Shown: positions 11,480 to 23,685 of the stretch, piece by piece | Layout of the letters: each line of letters begins with the position of its first letter | How positions within the stretch are numbered: the first letter of the stretch is position 1 | DNA from: Mauremys mutica | Lineage: Eukaryota; Chordata; Testudines; Geoemydidae | Length of the DNA stretch: 64,000 nt | Assembly (NCBI RefSeq): GCF_020497125.1 | Contig: NC_059084.1 | Span: forward strand, 7,219,501 to 7,283,500 | Direction of reading: 5' to 3' | The notes under the pieces: generated by a model | Seen by the model: the letters and a program-made list of their open reading frames with translations, nothing else | Told to the model about the DNA's origin: nothing | Database searches by the model: none | Program-made: the position numbers and the translations under genes

Positions 11480-12840
11480 ACCCTTCTGCCCATCAGAGTT
11501 GGCAGCAACAAGGGCCGGGTTCAGTATCCAGGGGTTCCGTTTCAATAACGCAATGCAAAACTGGCTCGAGCCCCCACCTGGTGACCTGGGACGATTACAT
11601 ACCACCCCATGGGCACCTCTAAGAGGAAATACTTCCCCTCTCACAAGCACAGAGTCTGAGTTTAGCAAAAGCCTTTTAATAAAGGAGAAAAACAACGTGG
11701 AATTATGGTGGGGAAACACCACAACCAGGATTCATAACACAAACCGTGAGCAAAAGACCCACCCCCAAGTAAGTCTGACAGCAACCCAGCAGTTACCCTA
11801 CCCACAGTTTCTGACCTTGGTCAGTGCAGCCCCCAGAGTTCAGAAGTTCATCTGCAGAGTCACCTCCCAGCCCGGGGGGAAGTGTGGGGGAGGTATGGGG
11901 GACATCTTACATGCTCCGCTGCTCTGGTTGACAGCTGATTGCCACACCTCTCTGTGGGGTTCTGCTGCAGTCTTCACCGCCAGCTGTGCCTCTCCACCAG
12001 CCGCCCTCCTATCCACTCTCCAACTTGTCTTCATCTCCCCAACACAGCTCTTTAGCGATTTCAGCTGTTGGGGGTGGAGGGGCAGTGCTGGCACACTCAG
12101 AACCACTCGTGCAAAGTAGGTCTAACGCTTAGACCTAGGAATCAGTGATTTCATTTCTGCAGCTCCTAACTGAGTCAAAATTAGCCCTATTATTACACCA
12201 TGGACAGAGGAGGAATCAAAGTGGTGTTTAGGGCCCACATTGTCCAGCACACACACCTGTCCCACCCTCTCTCAATTCACTGGGCTTTAGAACCCATGTC
12301 CCTTGCCTAGTGAGTGCTACTTAGTTGAGGGCGAGTCCCTCCATCATCAAATGCCAAGTACTGTCCTTGAGTCACATAACCAGAGTAACAACACTTTATT
12401 ACTCCTGACCCAATATCAAAGAGACTAGGGGTCCTACAACAGCCAAAGTGGGCAAGCAGTCCATTATGCTAGGAGGGGTGGGTGTGCCCATGCAAACAAG
12501 ATCAGCCCCTGAAGTCCTTTTCCACAGCTCACTACCAGCTGTCAGGGTGGAGCTCATTCTGACTCTGCTTACACACGCAATGCATGCATTCCACACCACC
12601 CGTTCCTTCCACCTTGAGACAGCTGAGCTTTACTTCTCTTTCTTTCCAGGGACAGAGAGGGCCTTATATTCCAAGCACATAACAAAAGATCAATGCCAGG
12701 TCAAAAAGGGTAATTCAGTTTCAGAATTTTCAGTGTCTGGACAAACAGCTGTGACAAATGGTATCACAGGAGCAGGATGGAATGGCTATAAAATGAAACC
12801 GAGGTTAGACTTTTCCAATCAGCTTTTCTCCTCAGAATGA
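11480..12840. mobile_element. probable old retroelement sequence, unassigned
   Basis: GC-rich, pyrimidine-rich sequence that reads like a dispersed turtle retroelement. Examples are tcagtatccaggggttccgt near 11521 and, at 12389, a run with aacactttattactcctgac. An open frame of about 200 codons on the plus strand (11499-12119) does not look like a known protein and probably reflects composition. No LTR pair, reverse transcriptase motif or target duplication was seen. The call rests on resemblance I recall and on composition only. Confidence 0.3.
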
Positions 12841-12939
12841 AATGAGTAAATTATAATGACCTATCTTCAGAGGGTGGAATGGTACCTCCAGGAAGAATCA
12901 TTAAAGGAACATTAGCAGTAAATTAGGCTCTTTCAGACA

Positions 12940-13470
12940 GGGCCGGCTCTGGCTTTTTTGCCACCCCAAGCAAAAAAAAACCCCAACCAACCAAACAAAA
13001 AAAAAATAAAAACAAAAGAAAAAAAACAACCTGCAGGGCAGCTGGAGCGGCGAAGCAAAAATAAATAAATAACTAACCTGCAGGGCAGCCAGAGCCAGGG
13101 TGCAAACTTTCGGCTAGCAGGACTCCCTGTGCTGCAGACATGCCCCGGGCAGTGGAGTGCGCACCCCGGCTAGCCAGGGGAGGGGAAGGGAGCAGGGGGG
13201 AGAGAGAGAAGGGGGGCAGCCAGGGCTTCCTTCAGCCAGGGTGCTCACCACTCAGCCCCTCCTGCTGCGCCGCCTGCCGGGAGGGTTCCGCGCCGCTCCG
13301 GTCGGCGGGGAGGGAAGGACGCCGGCTGCCGGGCTTGCTGCAGACCTGGCACAGGCTGGGGCAGACAGAGCACGCAGCCGGCTCCCAGCAGGGCGCTCCC
13401 CTCCTCCCTGCCGCCGCCCCCTACAGCCTGGAGCTGGCTCTGCTTTCAGAGTCAGTGTGAGCTGCATTTC
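12940..13470. repeat. CpG-rich interspersed repeat, unassigned
   Basis: Begins with cagggccggctctggctttt (12941-12960) and an A-rich, C-punctuated run, then becomes very GC- and CpG-rich (about 13130-13440). The opening phrase is one I associate with a dispersed repeat in turtle genomes. Overlapping frames on both strands here are compositional. Because it is CpG-dense it could be mistaken for a CpG island, and promoter activity cannot be excluded. Confidence 0.45.
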
Positions 13471-13634
13471 ATAAGACAGTTTCCCAAAACTCTTAAAGCG
13501 GCAGATAAAACAAAATCATATTAGTATTGTTGGCATCACACAGTCATATTAATGTAGTTATAGACTGATTAAATTCATACTTAGTATGGGCAGGATATAT
13601 TCCCCTAAAAGGATGTATCAGATATGAGATGAGA

Positions 13635-13755
13635 CTTAATTTAGTTATTTATTCAGCACCATACATCTGTATTCTTCTTTATAGTACGGTAGCACCTTGG
13701 AATCCCAATCAAGATCCAAGTCCCATTGTGCTAAGTTCTGGGTAGACACTTAAGT
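13635..13755 (-). repeat. L2-like 3' tail, antisense
   Basis: On the plus strand the order is tattcagcaccatac, then gtagcaccttggaatcccaa, then cccattgtgctaagttctgg. Reversed, this matches the L2-type tail pattern seen in sense at 45570-45680. Old and diverged. Confidence 0.5.
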
Positions 13756-13799
13756 CCTGTTATGCTGGGAGAGGTTAATGCTGCCATCAAGCAGGGCTT

Positions 13800-14215
13800 T
13801 GACCTATAGATCAATCATAGACCTGTTTGAAGGAGGTAAGCAGGCAAAGTACCTTTCTTTCAGCCTAAATGGTATGAGCAATTAAGCCCCTTTAGGGAGT
13901 GAGATAGCTGTAAATGGTAGAAGCCACTGCCCAAGACAATGGGCCACCAGGAAAGGCCTGATCAGAAGCTGAGCCATGTGGGCTGATATGTTCCCTGACT
14001 GCAAATGCTGGGGCGAGGGAAGGAAAGCGAGCGGACATCCAGAGAAGCAATTGTGAATGCGGCCCTCAGAGGGAACTGAGACAGAGCTCCATGGGGCACA
14101 GACTTGGAAGCTGAGAGCAAAGAAACTGCCTCCTTCTATTTGACTCATACTGTGTTCAGGGAAACAAGACTTTGTGTACATTCTCTGCAAATAAATAGTA
14201 TTGTAACAAACACTA
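13800..14215 (+). repeat. dispersed repeat, unnamed family (copy A)
   Basis: Shares an extended run of homology with 60990-61260. Common phrases are 'gagcaattaa' against 'aagcaattaa', 'gagatagctg' against 'aagatagctg', and 'gccactgcccaa' against 'gccactacccaa', in the same order and spacing. The right part (about 14150-14215) has aaataaatagtattgtaaca, polyadenylation-like and compatible with an LTR-type 3' end. The family is not recognised. Confidence 0.5.
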
Positions 14216-14394
14216 TACCTGAGTCATCTCATTCATTTCTCTTTGTAATGGAAACAAGCTGGCAAGGCCCCAATATTAGCTAACTGCTTGTGCCAAAGGG
14301 GCTACAGTACTTACATGGCTCCCATAACCATAGTGTCTGACCACCTCACAGTGTTTAATGTATCTAACCTGACAACAAAAAATGTGAAGGGGAT

Positions 14395-14541
14395 AATCTC
14401 TCTTCCCTTCATTTTACAGATGGCGAAATGAGGCAGAGAGGGGTTAAGTGACTTTCCCAAGGTCACACAGGAAGTCTGTGGCAGAGCAGACACTTGAACC
14501 CAGCTCTCCCAAGTCCTAAACTACTGTCCTAACCACTAGAC
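14395..14541 (-). repeat. MIR-type SINE, antisense
   Basis: A very clear antisense MIR: ttcattttacagatggcgaa, then ggttaagtgactttcccaag, then gtcacacaggaagtctgtgg, and finally a tRNA-related end ctaaccactagacc. Immediately followed by a hAT MITE. Confidence 0.85.
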
Positions 14542-14738
14542 CAGTGATACTCAGACCACACTGGTTCAGGAGCAAAATTAGCGATCACCATTACCCAAAA
14601 GAGCCACAGTTGTGTGAATTCATTGTTTCATTGACTATAGTACTAGTAGTGTTTTAATATCATGTGCTGCACAAAGAGCTGCCGGAGACACAGTAAAGAG
14701 CCACTCGTGGCTCAAGAGCCTGAGTCTGAATATCGCTG
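14542..14738. mobile_element. hAT-type MITE, 197 bp
   Basis: The left end CAGTGATACTCAGAC and the reverse complement of the right end CAGCGATATTCAGAC match at 13 of 15 positions. Flanking octamers are cactagac (14534-14541) and caccaaat (14739-14746), 5 of 8 identical, a decayed 8-bp duplication. It inserted at the tRNA-like end of the adjacent MIR. Confidence 0.65.
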
Positions 14739-15039
14739 CACCAAATCATCCTTCCTGCCCCACAGATCAGTCACATCAGACAGGATGCAACCGATGCCAT
14801 AACCAGACATATGGCTTGAGAGGATGAAGTAATAAAACACAGTGCAGCAGAAAAGCCGAATTCTCAGCTCTCCACTTGTCTAACCAGCGTGTCCAGTGGA
14901 TGGCTCTTCCTAAAGAATAGACATAGGGTTTGAACACACGACTTGCCTAGAGAAAATGACTGAAATGGCAACCTTCTAACCTTGCACAATAGTCTCAGAA
15001 ATGCCAAAGAGTGAAATTCTATCATGGAACAGGAACTGC

Positions 15040-15420
15040 CCGACTGGGATAGACTAGTGGTGTATTCAGTCCTTCAACCTCTCTCTGGCACAGGTGCTTT
15101 GAGAAAGGTGCAAGATATCCCAGAGTGGACAATCCTGGAATAACTTACTCATAGGGGAAGCGTCTTCCTGATCTCAGTCAAAGATTCTTTGGTTTATGCC
15201 CTCAATCATGTAGATTTATTATCCAACCTAATAACTCTTATCCCATCTAATTAACTGTTGACTGATTAGCCTGAAATAGCCAATCTTTTTCTTTTTTTAA
15301 CCTTCCTGGCCTCTATTATACCTTGTGGCAGAAAGTGTGGATTACGCTGCGTAGAAAAGCATTTCCTTTTATGACTTTTGAATGTGTTGCCTTTCAGTGT
15401 CATCGAATGGTATAAATAAC
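15040..15420 (-). mobile_element. CR1 or L3-type LINE 3' region, antisense
   Basis: The plus strand follows the standard antisense order of this family: a 'ggtgctttgagaaaggtgca' segment (about 15093-15112), ataacttactcatagggga, ggtttatgccctcaatcatg, gatttattatccaacctaat, and finally a part with aagcatttccttttatgact and cctttcagtgtcatcgaatg. It is diverged but collinear over about 380 bp. Confidence 0.7.
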
Positions 15421-18365
15421 TACACAAGTGCAAGGCTTGGGAGGAATTGAGTCAACATATGTCCATTATCCATGCCAGAGAAGCCCCCACAAATTGCTTT
15501 GAAGGCTTAGTGAGTTGTGATCAGCATACAGTAAGCCACAGCATTAATTTCAAAGCAAAAGTTAGAATCGAAGGATGGCCTGCAGGAGGAGGAAAATCTT
15601 CTAAAGCAAGGTAAAATCATATCCCACTAGATTATGTGCTGGTCCTAATAGCAATGGCCCTAGATTCAGCCTGTGTTATCCAAGGGGAGTAATTGAAACT
15701 GGAGTGCACAGGAGGGTATTGTAGAGAGAGGGCTGAAAATGGTGCAGAATTCAGATTCCTCCCAGTCTGTTCTTCTATTTTGTATACTTAAAGAAATGGA
15801 CTTGGCAATGTGACAACGGGAAGGCTTTATGAAAGAAATTTACTGCAGAAGATGCAATAGCGGCGAAATGTAAATCCACTGTCTGGGAGTGGGGAGAACG
15901 CAGGCAATGATGCCTCCAGTGAAAATGGTTTTTCTCTTATAACAATTATTCAGCAGCACAGGGCCTGTCTCTCTTGTCAACTACAACCATGTAAATTAGG
16001 AGGAACATCACTGAAGTCAATGAGAAAAATCCTCCCTGTAGCCCGACTGACTCCCACAGAGCTTTGATTTACACCAGCTGAGGATGTGTCCCATTGGTTT
16101 ATGTTCAACACTATGTTTTACACCAAGATCAGCTTGAAACATTTCCATCCAAACACTTGACAGAAAATAGCCTGTCTAGGAAATGAGAAATCTTGTGAAA
16201 ATTTCCAGTTTTCACTGGAAAACCCCAAACCTGACATTTTTCAGTGAAACAAAAAAAAAATTTCAGTTGCAGAAAACTGGAAAAAAAAATTCAAAGAAAA
16301 CTTGACAATCTTAAAAAAAAAAAATCCCCCTCAGGGGAAACTTTTCCTCCCCAACCAGCTTTGCTCACTGTATGCGGAACTGAAATTAATGGAATTACAT
16401 GGTGTAGTATCAGCAGGAGAAAAGAAGCAGGCCTAGCGTATTTATGCAACTTGCAGAGGATTATTGTACGAGCAATTCAATCTTAGTGCACTCAACCACC
16501 AAACATCTCCCTTTCAGAGTGCTACAAAATAGAGCAGTAATCCCTACCTTTTATACCTGTCTCATCACTATATATCCCAAAGAATCATCTCTCTAATTTT
16601 CCCAAGCCCTTTAGGATGGCTCCATGCACAGTGGTGTGGGCAGAAACTGGTTAAGAATGAAGTGTTAAAAGGATGAGTATCTAACTGAAGAATATTTTGG
16701 TTGGAAGAGAGCAGAGTATTTTGGACAGCAGATGTCACACCACCCACCACGGAGATGGAAAATGTTGTGAGGATACCACCTTGTTAAAATTCTGGCCACA
16801 CAAAACTTACCAAATGCATCTGCTATATATGGAGACTATTACACTAATGATCAAATATGAACGGCCTTCACCATCACTGTGATTTTCATGCTACTCTTAA
16901 AGCTATGTGAGTAAATAGTTTGGATTGCTGTTGGATTTGTTGAGCTGCAGAGCGCTTTCAGCAAACTGCAAGCCAGAACCTTACGTCTTGTTCTGTCAAA
17001 CAATGAAGGCAATGGAAAAGTGTCCTTGGACAAAATCTATTTCAGACTCCGAGAAAAGTAGATTGCAAGCATGGCAAAGGAGAGCTGCAGCTAGGAACCA
17101 GCCAGCACAGAACATAATAGATTAGCTTCTTGAAGTACACGTGGAGTATTCTGTGAGTGAAGAGAAAGTGGCATGTAATCCACTTACCTCACTAAGTGGC
17201 CATCAGCTGTGAAAAAATAAACTCGTGTTGACTTGTGCTCTATTGAATGAATGAAAATCAATGGACTTTATTTGCAAGACTCTTATGTACTGAACACAAT
17301 GCCGCAGAAGTGGCTTAAGACAGTGTAGGGAAGTGAGCTGTTAACTCTTTCCTCCCTGCAAGGTAAGTCTGAATTTAGTTTCTACACATGCCTTCAAAAA
17401 TATTAACCCAATCAGTTGGAAATGGTGTGTTGAAATAAAGGGGCTACGGGGGAGCTTCTTTTGCCTCTGGCCAATTTTATGAGGTTCAGCAGAGCATGTG
17501 TGAGGAGTTCCAATAAATCCACTTTTTTATGTGCCTGTCTCTCTCCATTAGTTTTAAGGTGGTGAGGGTGATATGGGAACCTGAAGAGAAGAGAGCCACA
17601 CACAGAAAAAATGGACCGAGAAGGGTTCCTTTTCAGTCTGAAGTTCTAAGATAAATGATGATCACACATGGGCTGGATTTTTCACATGCTTATGTAAAAT
17701 TGCATGCATAATTGCATATGTAAATGATCAGTTACATGCCCAACTGGCTATTTGTATGTGCAAATTATGCGTGTGCAGCTGCCCAAATGGGGATGGATTC
17801 TCCACTGCCTTGCACTTTCTGTTGCCATTTACACCTGTGCAAAGTGGACAGAAAAATGGTACCAGATCAGACAAAGTTTTGCACCCACTTTGGAGGGGCA
17901 TAAATGATGATACAAAGAGCAGGGCAGAGGAGAGTCAAGCCCAGAGGGTCTCATAAAAATTACAAATGGGTTAGATTTCTATTTAAAACCCTGATTTTAT
18001 TTGACTTTTTAAAAAAAAATCATGTTTGAATCCATGAAAACCTTACAATCCAGATTCAACGGTCAACGTATCCTCTGAAAATGCAGCTGTAAAATGTGCA
18101 CTTCCCATGCAATAAGCCTGCAGTTGTGCATGCAAACAGGCCATAAGAAGAAGTTTTATGCACACAAAGGGATGCCACATGCAGATGTGGCCACACAAAA
18201 GGAGGGGGCCCCTTTGGAAAAATGTCTCTCTTCCACTACCCATATTCTCATACTATTATTTAAAGCCTAGAAAACGGATCACTTTTTAGGCTACTAATGC
18301 AGACTGAGCCTAATCCCACACTGTAAACATTGACTTCAGCAAGTTGCCTGATGGCTCTGAAAGGG
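15421..18365. other. no gene seen
   Basis: Intronic sequence with A-rich runs (about 16249-16325). A phrase near 16066 (gatttacaccagctgaggat) belongs to an abundant old repeat that recurs near 27754 and 28010. No exon is supported. Confidence 0.45.
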
Positions 18366-18369
18366 TACG

Positions 18370-18455
18370 GGGATGCAAATGTAAAAATTACATTCCACAC
18401 AATAAAGATATCAAAGACCCCCGAAAGCATATGGAATCTTTGATGTTTAATGTCC
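18370..18455. repeat. local repeat unit 1
   Basis: Contains gatgcaaatgtaaaaattac (18372-18391), then a variable stretch, then atcaaagacccccgaaagca. The same ordered phrases return at 19305-19375 with small differences. Either a local duplication or two copies of an unrecognised element. Confidence 0.5.
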
Positions 18456-18539
18456 TAGAATGTAGTGTTTAAATTTTGCCCCCAGCTGAACATCTTTAAA
18501 GGTGCCTAAGTACAAGAAAAACTCAACGAGAGTTTGTCC

Positions 18540-18645
18540 AGAGCAAGTAGTGAAAGCTCCTTGGGGCAGGGACTGTGTCTTCTTTTGTATTTGAATGGGG
18601 CCCAGCACATTGTGAGCACTACCAGACAACTAGGAAGATGTGAGA
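18540..18645 (+). repeat. L2-like 3' tail, sense
   Basis: The tail order is clear: aaagctccttggggcaggga, then ctgtgtcttcttttgtattt, then ggggcccagcacattgtgag. This matches the L2-type 3' end widely dispersed in amniotes. Confidence 0.6.
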
Positions 18646-19304
18646 AATATCAACGAAAACAGAGGCATGGGGAGCCATCATCTGGTCCACTTCCTGCTGA
18701 AATCAATTGGAAAGTCACCCATGGAGTTCAACGGGAGGTGGATTATGCCCTTGGCAAGGGAGCAGTGTCAAAGGACACATAGACGGCAGCATGTTATTGT
18801 GAAGTCGTCATACTGGAGGGATAGCGGTAAGCTGCCAGGCAGCAGCATTCCTTTAGCGGGCAGGAAAGGGGATTAGGTGTGACACTTGCTCATGAAACAT
18901 TGGGCATTCAAGACACTCAGAAAGGTGGCTGAGCAAAATCCTACCAGATGCAGAAACTGTAGCCAATCACCAATATCATCTGAATACTCACTGCTCCAGG
19001 GTACCCCTGCAGTGACTGACTCCATGACTTCTATAAGGTAGTAAAATTACATTAAAGCTGCCATGAACACTTCAGGTTCAAAAGGCCCCTTTCCCAGATC
19101 CCAAGATGTCTATGTTCTCTGCTGGGATAGACCCTGCTGTGTGGAGAAATGGATGAAAGTTAGAAGTATCTCAAGCTGAACATGGAGAATTGGGCAACCC
19201 CTTCTTCTTGACCCAGAAAAGAAACAAAACATGAAAGATTTCAATGATGTTGAAAGCAATGCTAGAACGATGGTTAACAGGAAGAAGTGGAAAGATGGCA
19301 GTAT

Positions 19305-19375
19305 TGGAATGCAAATGTAAAAATTACGTTCAGGGCAATTAAACATCAAAGATCCCCAAAAGCTTTTTCCCTGCC
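19305..19375. repeat. local repeat unit 2
   Basis: Begins atgcaaatgtaaaaattacg (about 19310) and continues to catcaaagatccccaaaagc, paralleling unit 1 about 0.9 kb to the left. Confidence 0.5.
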
Positions 19376-20465
19376 AGACATGGCACCAGCATTCTCCATC
19401 ATCGCGACTGCCGGATGGAAGCAAATCTAGCACCATATCATATCTGCGCAGATCAAACCTGGTGCGTGTCAGGAACGTTACCCCTTTGATAGGCATCAGA
19501 ACATGCCCAGGGCAGAGGAAACAGAGAAATATTTCTAAATGTCAGTAAGTGAAGGTGCCATCTGTTTGGCTTAAGCAGATGCTGTATAGAGACCATAGTA
19601 AAATCCTTTTAGGGAGGGATGGGGGAAAGACAATTAAATAGCTGTTTTAAATTATCCAGAAGAAGATTAAAGCCAACTACAGGGTTTTCTTTCCTCTGTG
19701 TAGAGGAGCCAGTAGATTAACTTAATCCTTCCCACTTTTTTGCAAACGGTCAATAAGAGGAAAACCTAAGAACTAAATTGATCTGCCACAACATTTCCTT
19801 GTTCTTTTATTCCCTACAGCCGACATCTGAGAAAAGAGAAATCAAATGAATTCAAATCAGTACAAAAAATATTGTGTAAGAACTGCCACAACACGGCAAA
19901 CCAAGGGGTTACATAACGCAATGAAAGCATGCGCTTATTTAATTTAGATCCAGCGATAAGGACGGCTGCAGTGCAAAGGGGCTAGGATTAGTCATTCTTG
20001 GCTAATGCCGCACTTGGCAACCAAGATCAGCTGCCTTTGTTGATGCGGTTGCTTTGAGGAGCTGATATCTTGTATGTTTAATTCTCTGCTTAACAAAATG
20101 TTTCATTATTAAAAGGAAAAATTCAAATCACCGAGCCTGATTCTTCACTGTCCTGCACCTTGCAGAATGGCTTTCACCTGCAAGAGAAAGTGCAAAATGC
20201 TAACATCTCAGAATTCTCTTTGTTTGCATTAGTGATCGCATTTTACCCCCTTTCTGCACTTGCGGCATACAGGTGGAACACCCCAGTTCAGGGCTCCATC
20301 CCTACTCAGCACAGCAACTGAGTATTTACATAAGACTTAAGCATGTGCTTAAAGTTAAACAGGTGCTTAATTGCTGTGCTGGAGTCTACATGGCCACATA
20401 AGATGCAAAACAGTAGAGAATCAAGCCCCCTAGCTTGCCTATCTACAAAAAAGTTGTGCCACTCT
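19376..20465. other. no gene seen, low-repeat stretch
   Basis: No gene. Positions 19790-20110 are free of any repeat I recognise and have balanced, complex sequence. See findings for a conservation test. Confidence 0.45.
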
Positions 20466-20705
20466 ACCTGTGGCAGACTAGTTCAAGTGTGCAATCCCTT
20501 TAGTGTGGACATAATTATATCAGGATAATGATGCTTTATATAGCTCTTCCCATATGGGAAACTATACCAGTATAAAGGTAGCTTTATACCAATATAACTG
20601 CATCCACTCTAGGATTTGTACTGGTATAACTATTTCAATGTGAAGAAAAAAAATCAAACAGACCCCTAACCGAGATAGCTACATGCATATAGACCAAGCC
20701 TTGGT
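20466..20705. mobile_element. DNA-transposon-like MITE fragment
   Basis: Rich in alternating inverted words such as accagtataaaggtagcttt, taccaatataactgcatcca and tactggtataactatt. It ends near catatagaccaagccttgg, a terminus resembling a 'tgtagaccaagcc' inverted repeat. The left terminus is not clear. It looks like a non-autonomous cut-and-paste element. Confidence 0.45.
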
Positions 20706-21325
20706 GACAGAAAACTTTTCTAAAATGGGTTCAGTTTCCCACTGCTGCATGTAAGAGTGTTGAGTAATTTACCTTTAACAGCACTAAAGTTTTAAAACTA
20801 AAAGTTATGCTAATGCAAGGACAAGAGTGTAGGCGCATTCACCTAAGTTACACTGGTGTAAATCCAGAATGTCTGTACTGAAGTTATAGAGTCACTCTGG
20901 TTTGACATAGGTACAAACACAAATGGGAACTGACCATTTTGTTTTAGTGGTCTGCAGAGAGCTTCCGTCACCGATTGTTTGTTTTTTACACCGTGCCATA
21001 GATATACCTGCCCTTTTGCCGACAAACAGAAGAAAATGGCCAGAAACCTGCCCTCTGGGAGGGGAGCTTCCTGCAGTTCCACCAGAGCTAACCTGCCTCA
21101 CCCAGCCCCCGGAGGATTCGTCTTTTAGAAGAACTATTCAGGTGGTGGAGAGGGGAGTTGGTCGGGAATTTAACAACAAGGTTTTTTGATGGAAAATGCC
21201 AGTTCGTGAAAACTGAAACTTTTCATGGGAATTTACCAGTTGTGATGAAACTTTGTCAGAGGAGAGGTTTCTCGGGTCCAGGATGGAATGTCAGGGAGCA
21301 GTGGCAGGAAGGAGATAGATACACC
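20706..21325. other. no gene seen
   Basis: Nothing recognised apart from repeat-like wording around 21185-21240 (aaaactgaaacttttcatgg), which recurs in similar form near 16200, 56290 and 61520. Confidence 0.4.
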
Positions 21326-21329
21326 CCTG

Positions 21330-21415
21330 CCTGGTTCTTACCAGGGACTTGAACCTGGGTCTCCCATATCTCAGAGAGTGTACAAGCCACATGCTATTGG
21401 CTATTTTGGGGTGAG
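21330..21415 (-). repeat. tRNA-derived SINE head, antisense
   Basis: The reverse complement contains a near-consensus Pol III B box (GGTTCAAGTCC, from ggacttgaacc at 21345-21355) and, upstream in that orientation, an A-box-like TAGCCAATAGCATG. The layout is that of a tRNA-derived SINE in antisense. The stem pairing is lost, so a functional tRNA is unlikely. Confidence 0.45.
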
Positions 21416-22084
21416 TGTCTCTTTGCCTCTCCAGTTTTTCACTGAAAAATTTCCAAAGGTCTCAGTTTTATCCTGATGCAGAATAAGATTTGTTTATTTA
21501 TTTAAATTGCAATAATTCTTTTGGGATGGGAAAAAACCCTTTCCTGCCCAGCTCTAGTGCAGAGTCACCACAGCTGGTCTTCAAGACACCTTCTGCTGGA
21601 GGACATGACAAGGGAAAAGGAGGAAAGACTGGGACTCCCTTGCACCCCAGTGATTTCTGGCTGCTGGAATGACCCCTCTGGGCTGAGGGCAGCGGGCGTC
21701 AATTGCCAAAATCACCAGTTTTGCATGCACACGCTCCTGATCTATGCTGAACATTCCTGTGTCAGCTCAAGATCATGGCCAGTACCCTTCCCTAGGGAAG
21801 AATATAACGTAAGGGCTGCACTGAGGTCAACTGCAGTGCTTGTAATATGGGAGGACTGAGGTTACTTTATAGACTTCACAGAAAAAATACATTTATAGAA
21901 GTGAGACTTGAAGGATGGAGGCGGGGTAGCATTTGGGATAGGCAGTAGACTCCGGGAAGTAGTGAGTTTCCATTAGCACTAAGAGATGCAGCAGGTGGTC
22001 AGAGCTACAGACATCATAACTTTGAGGAACATACTGAGAGACCAAGCTTCCATGCTGAGGCTCTGCTGGCCCAGTCTTGTATTT

Positions 22085-22565
22085 CTGATTCTCTAGTTCT
22101 TCACCAATCTAGGTGTAGAGAAACTAAAAAGCATCCAGAGGTGAGCAACAAAGATGATCAAAGCTAATGCCAGCCATATGAGCAAAGGCTGTAGGAACTG
22201 GGTATGTTTAGTTTGGAAAAGAGGAGATTAAGGGGGGATATGATAGTGGTCTTCAGATCCTTGAAAGGCTGCCATAAAAAAGATGGAGAAAAGTTGTTCT
22301 TTTTTGCCACAGAGGGCAGGACAAGAGGCAGTGCATCCAAACTACGGCACAGCAGATTTAGATTAAATCTCAGGAAAAACTCCCTAGCTGTAAGACCAGT
22401 AAGACAACGGAGCAGACTCCTCTGAGGGTTGTGGAAGATCATTCACTGGAAATCCTCAAAGAGCAGCTGGACAGCCGTCTGTCTTGGATGGTTTAGACAC
22501 GACAAATCCTGCATCTTTGCAGGGGGTTAGACCCTCACGGTCCCTTCTAACCCTATGATTTCTAT
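22085..22565 (+). mobile_element. CR1 LINE 3' end, sense
   Basis: The best LINE match in the left half. In order: agaggtgagcaacaaagatg, ggaaaagaggagattaaggg, ggtcttcagatccttgaaag, ttagattaaatctcaggaaa, gttgtggaagatcattcact, and the 3' terminus with cacggtcccttctaacccta, then tgatttctat. This is the C-terminal end of ORF2 plus the 3' UTR. It is 5'-truncated, as is usual for CR1, and carries frame breaks. Confidence 0.9.
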
Positions 22566-22569
22566 CCTG

Positions 22570-23470
22570 AAACCTGACTCACTTTTTCCAGTTCCACTCA
22601 TTAAGTTCCCCTGAAGGCACTCTGGAACGGGCATGACATTGAGAGCAGGTAGAAATAAAACAGAATGGTTAGTTATGAAGCCTATTCTTTCATACGAAGG
22701 ATTATGTACTGTACCAAGTACCTTAACAGTCTGCAGACACTGTGACACATAATAAACAAGGGATTTGGAGAGATAGGCAAACGACTTCCATACAAGGATC
22801 GTGGGACTAGGAGCTGCATTACTATAACTGCCCGCCAAAACCTTTGAGGAGTCGCAGAACAGCTCTCTGTATTAGAAACAGGTGGTGAGAAACACATGTG
22901 CGTTCTGAGAGGTAGATTCTCACCACTTATGTCTCAGAGCAGACGAGCATGTAGAAATTCAGCTTTTTGCCCCCTGTTGCACAGAGTTGTGCACTTGGAA
23001 CACAGTCACTTTCCCTGACACCTTTTCACACGCGCTGAGCCCTTTCGACACTGCCAAGCATAGGCCAGATCCTTGAAGTCGATGGAGCGACACCATTTTA
23101 CTGCAGCTCAGAGTCTATCGCCGTGTATTGTAACAAGGGGACTTGCGCCAGCTGTCTGTGCAAATAAATGGCACATCCACATGCGTCAGGTACTTGGATA
23201 TCTGGCCACAGTGAATTACGGTCATCCCTAAAGGAAGAAGCAGGCTGAAGTCAGTACCGAGGCTGAGAAGAGGTTCCCATCACTCAGGACCTGCAATGCT
23301 ATATTTGCCCTACAAACTCCATTGACTCCTCCAATACACTGTTCCTTCACTGGAACAATTGGGGGATTTTTTTTTTAAATCAAAGTGATTATAACTTTGG
23401 TTGCACCATGAGAGCAGCTCTAAGTGCTGCTATCCCCGGCGTGTGCGTTAGTTGACCAAGATATGTATGA
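22570..23470. other. no gene seen
   Basis: Intronic sequence. Wording near 23063 (taggccagatccttgaagtc) resembles an old palindromic repeat. No exon. Confidence 0.4.
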
Positions 23471-23478
23471 GGGTAGCA

Positions 23479-23494
23479 GAGAGAGAGAGAGAGC
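23479..23494. repeat. (GA)n microsatellite
   Basis: A short run of about seven to eight GA units. Confidence 0.9.
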
Positions 23495-23685
23495 AAGAGC
23501 CATCTGTCCTCTCTCTACCACATGTGCACCACCCATCTCCCTTGTAAGCTAGGAAGGAGCAGGACTCTGGGGCAGCACTGTGGGTTGAGATAGTGCACTG
23601 CTGGCTTTACCACTGAGATAGGTGTTGCGGCCTCATGCCCTCCTTTGGCCAAAGATTTTTCAATGTAGTTTTTGGGGGGTCTCCC

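Noticed and set aside
11499..12119. 206-codon plus-strand frame
   Set aside because: Low-complexity, GC-rich, with no recognisable domain. It fits decayed repeat sequence better than a gene.
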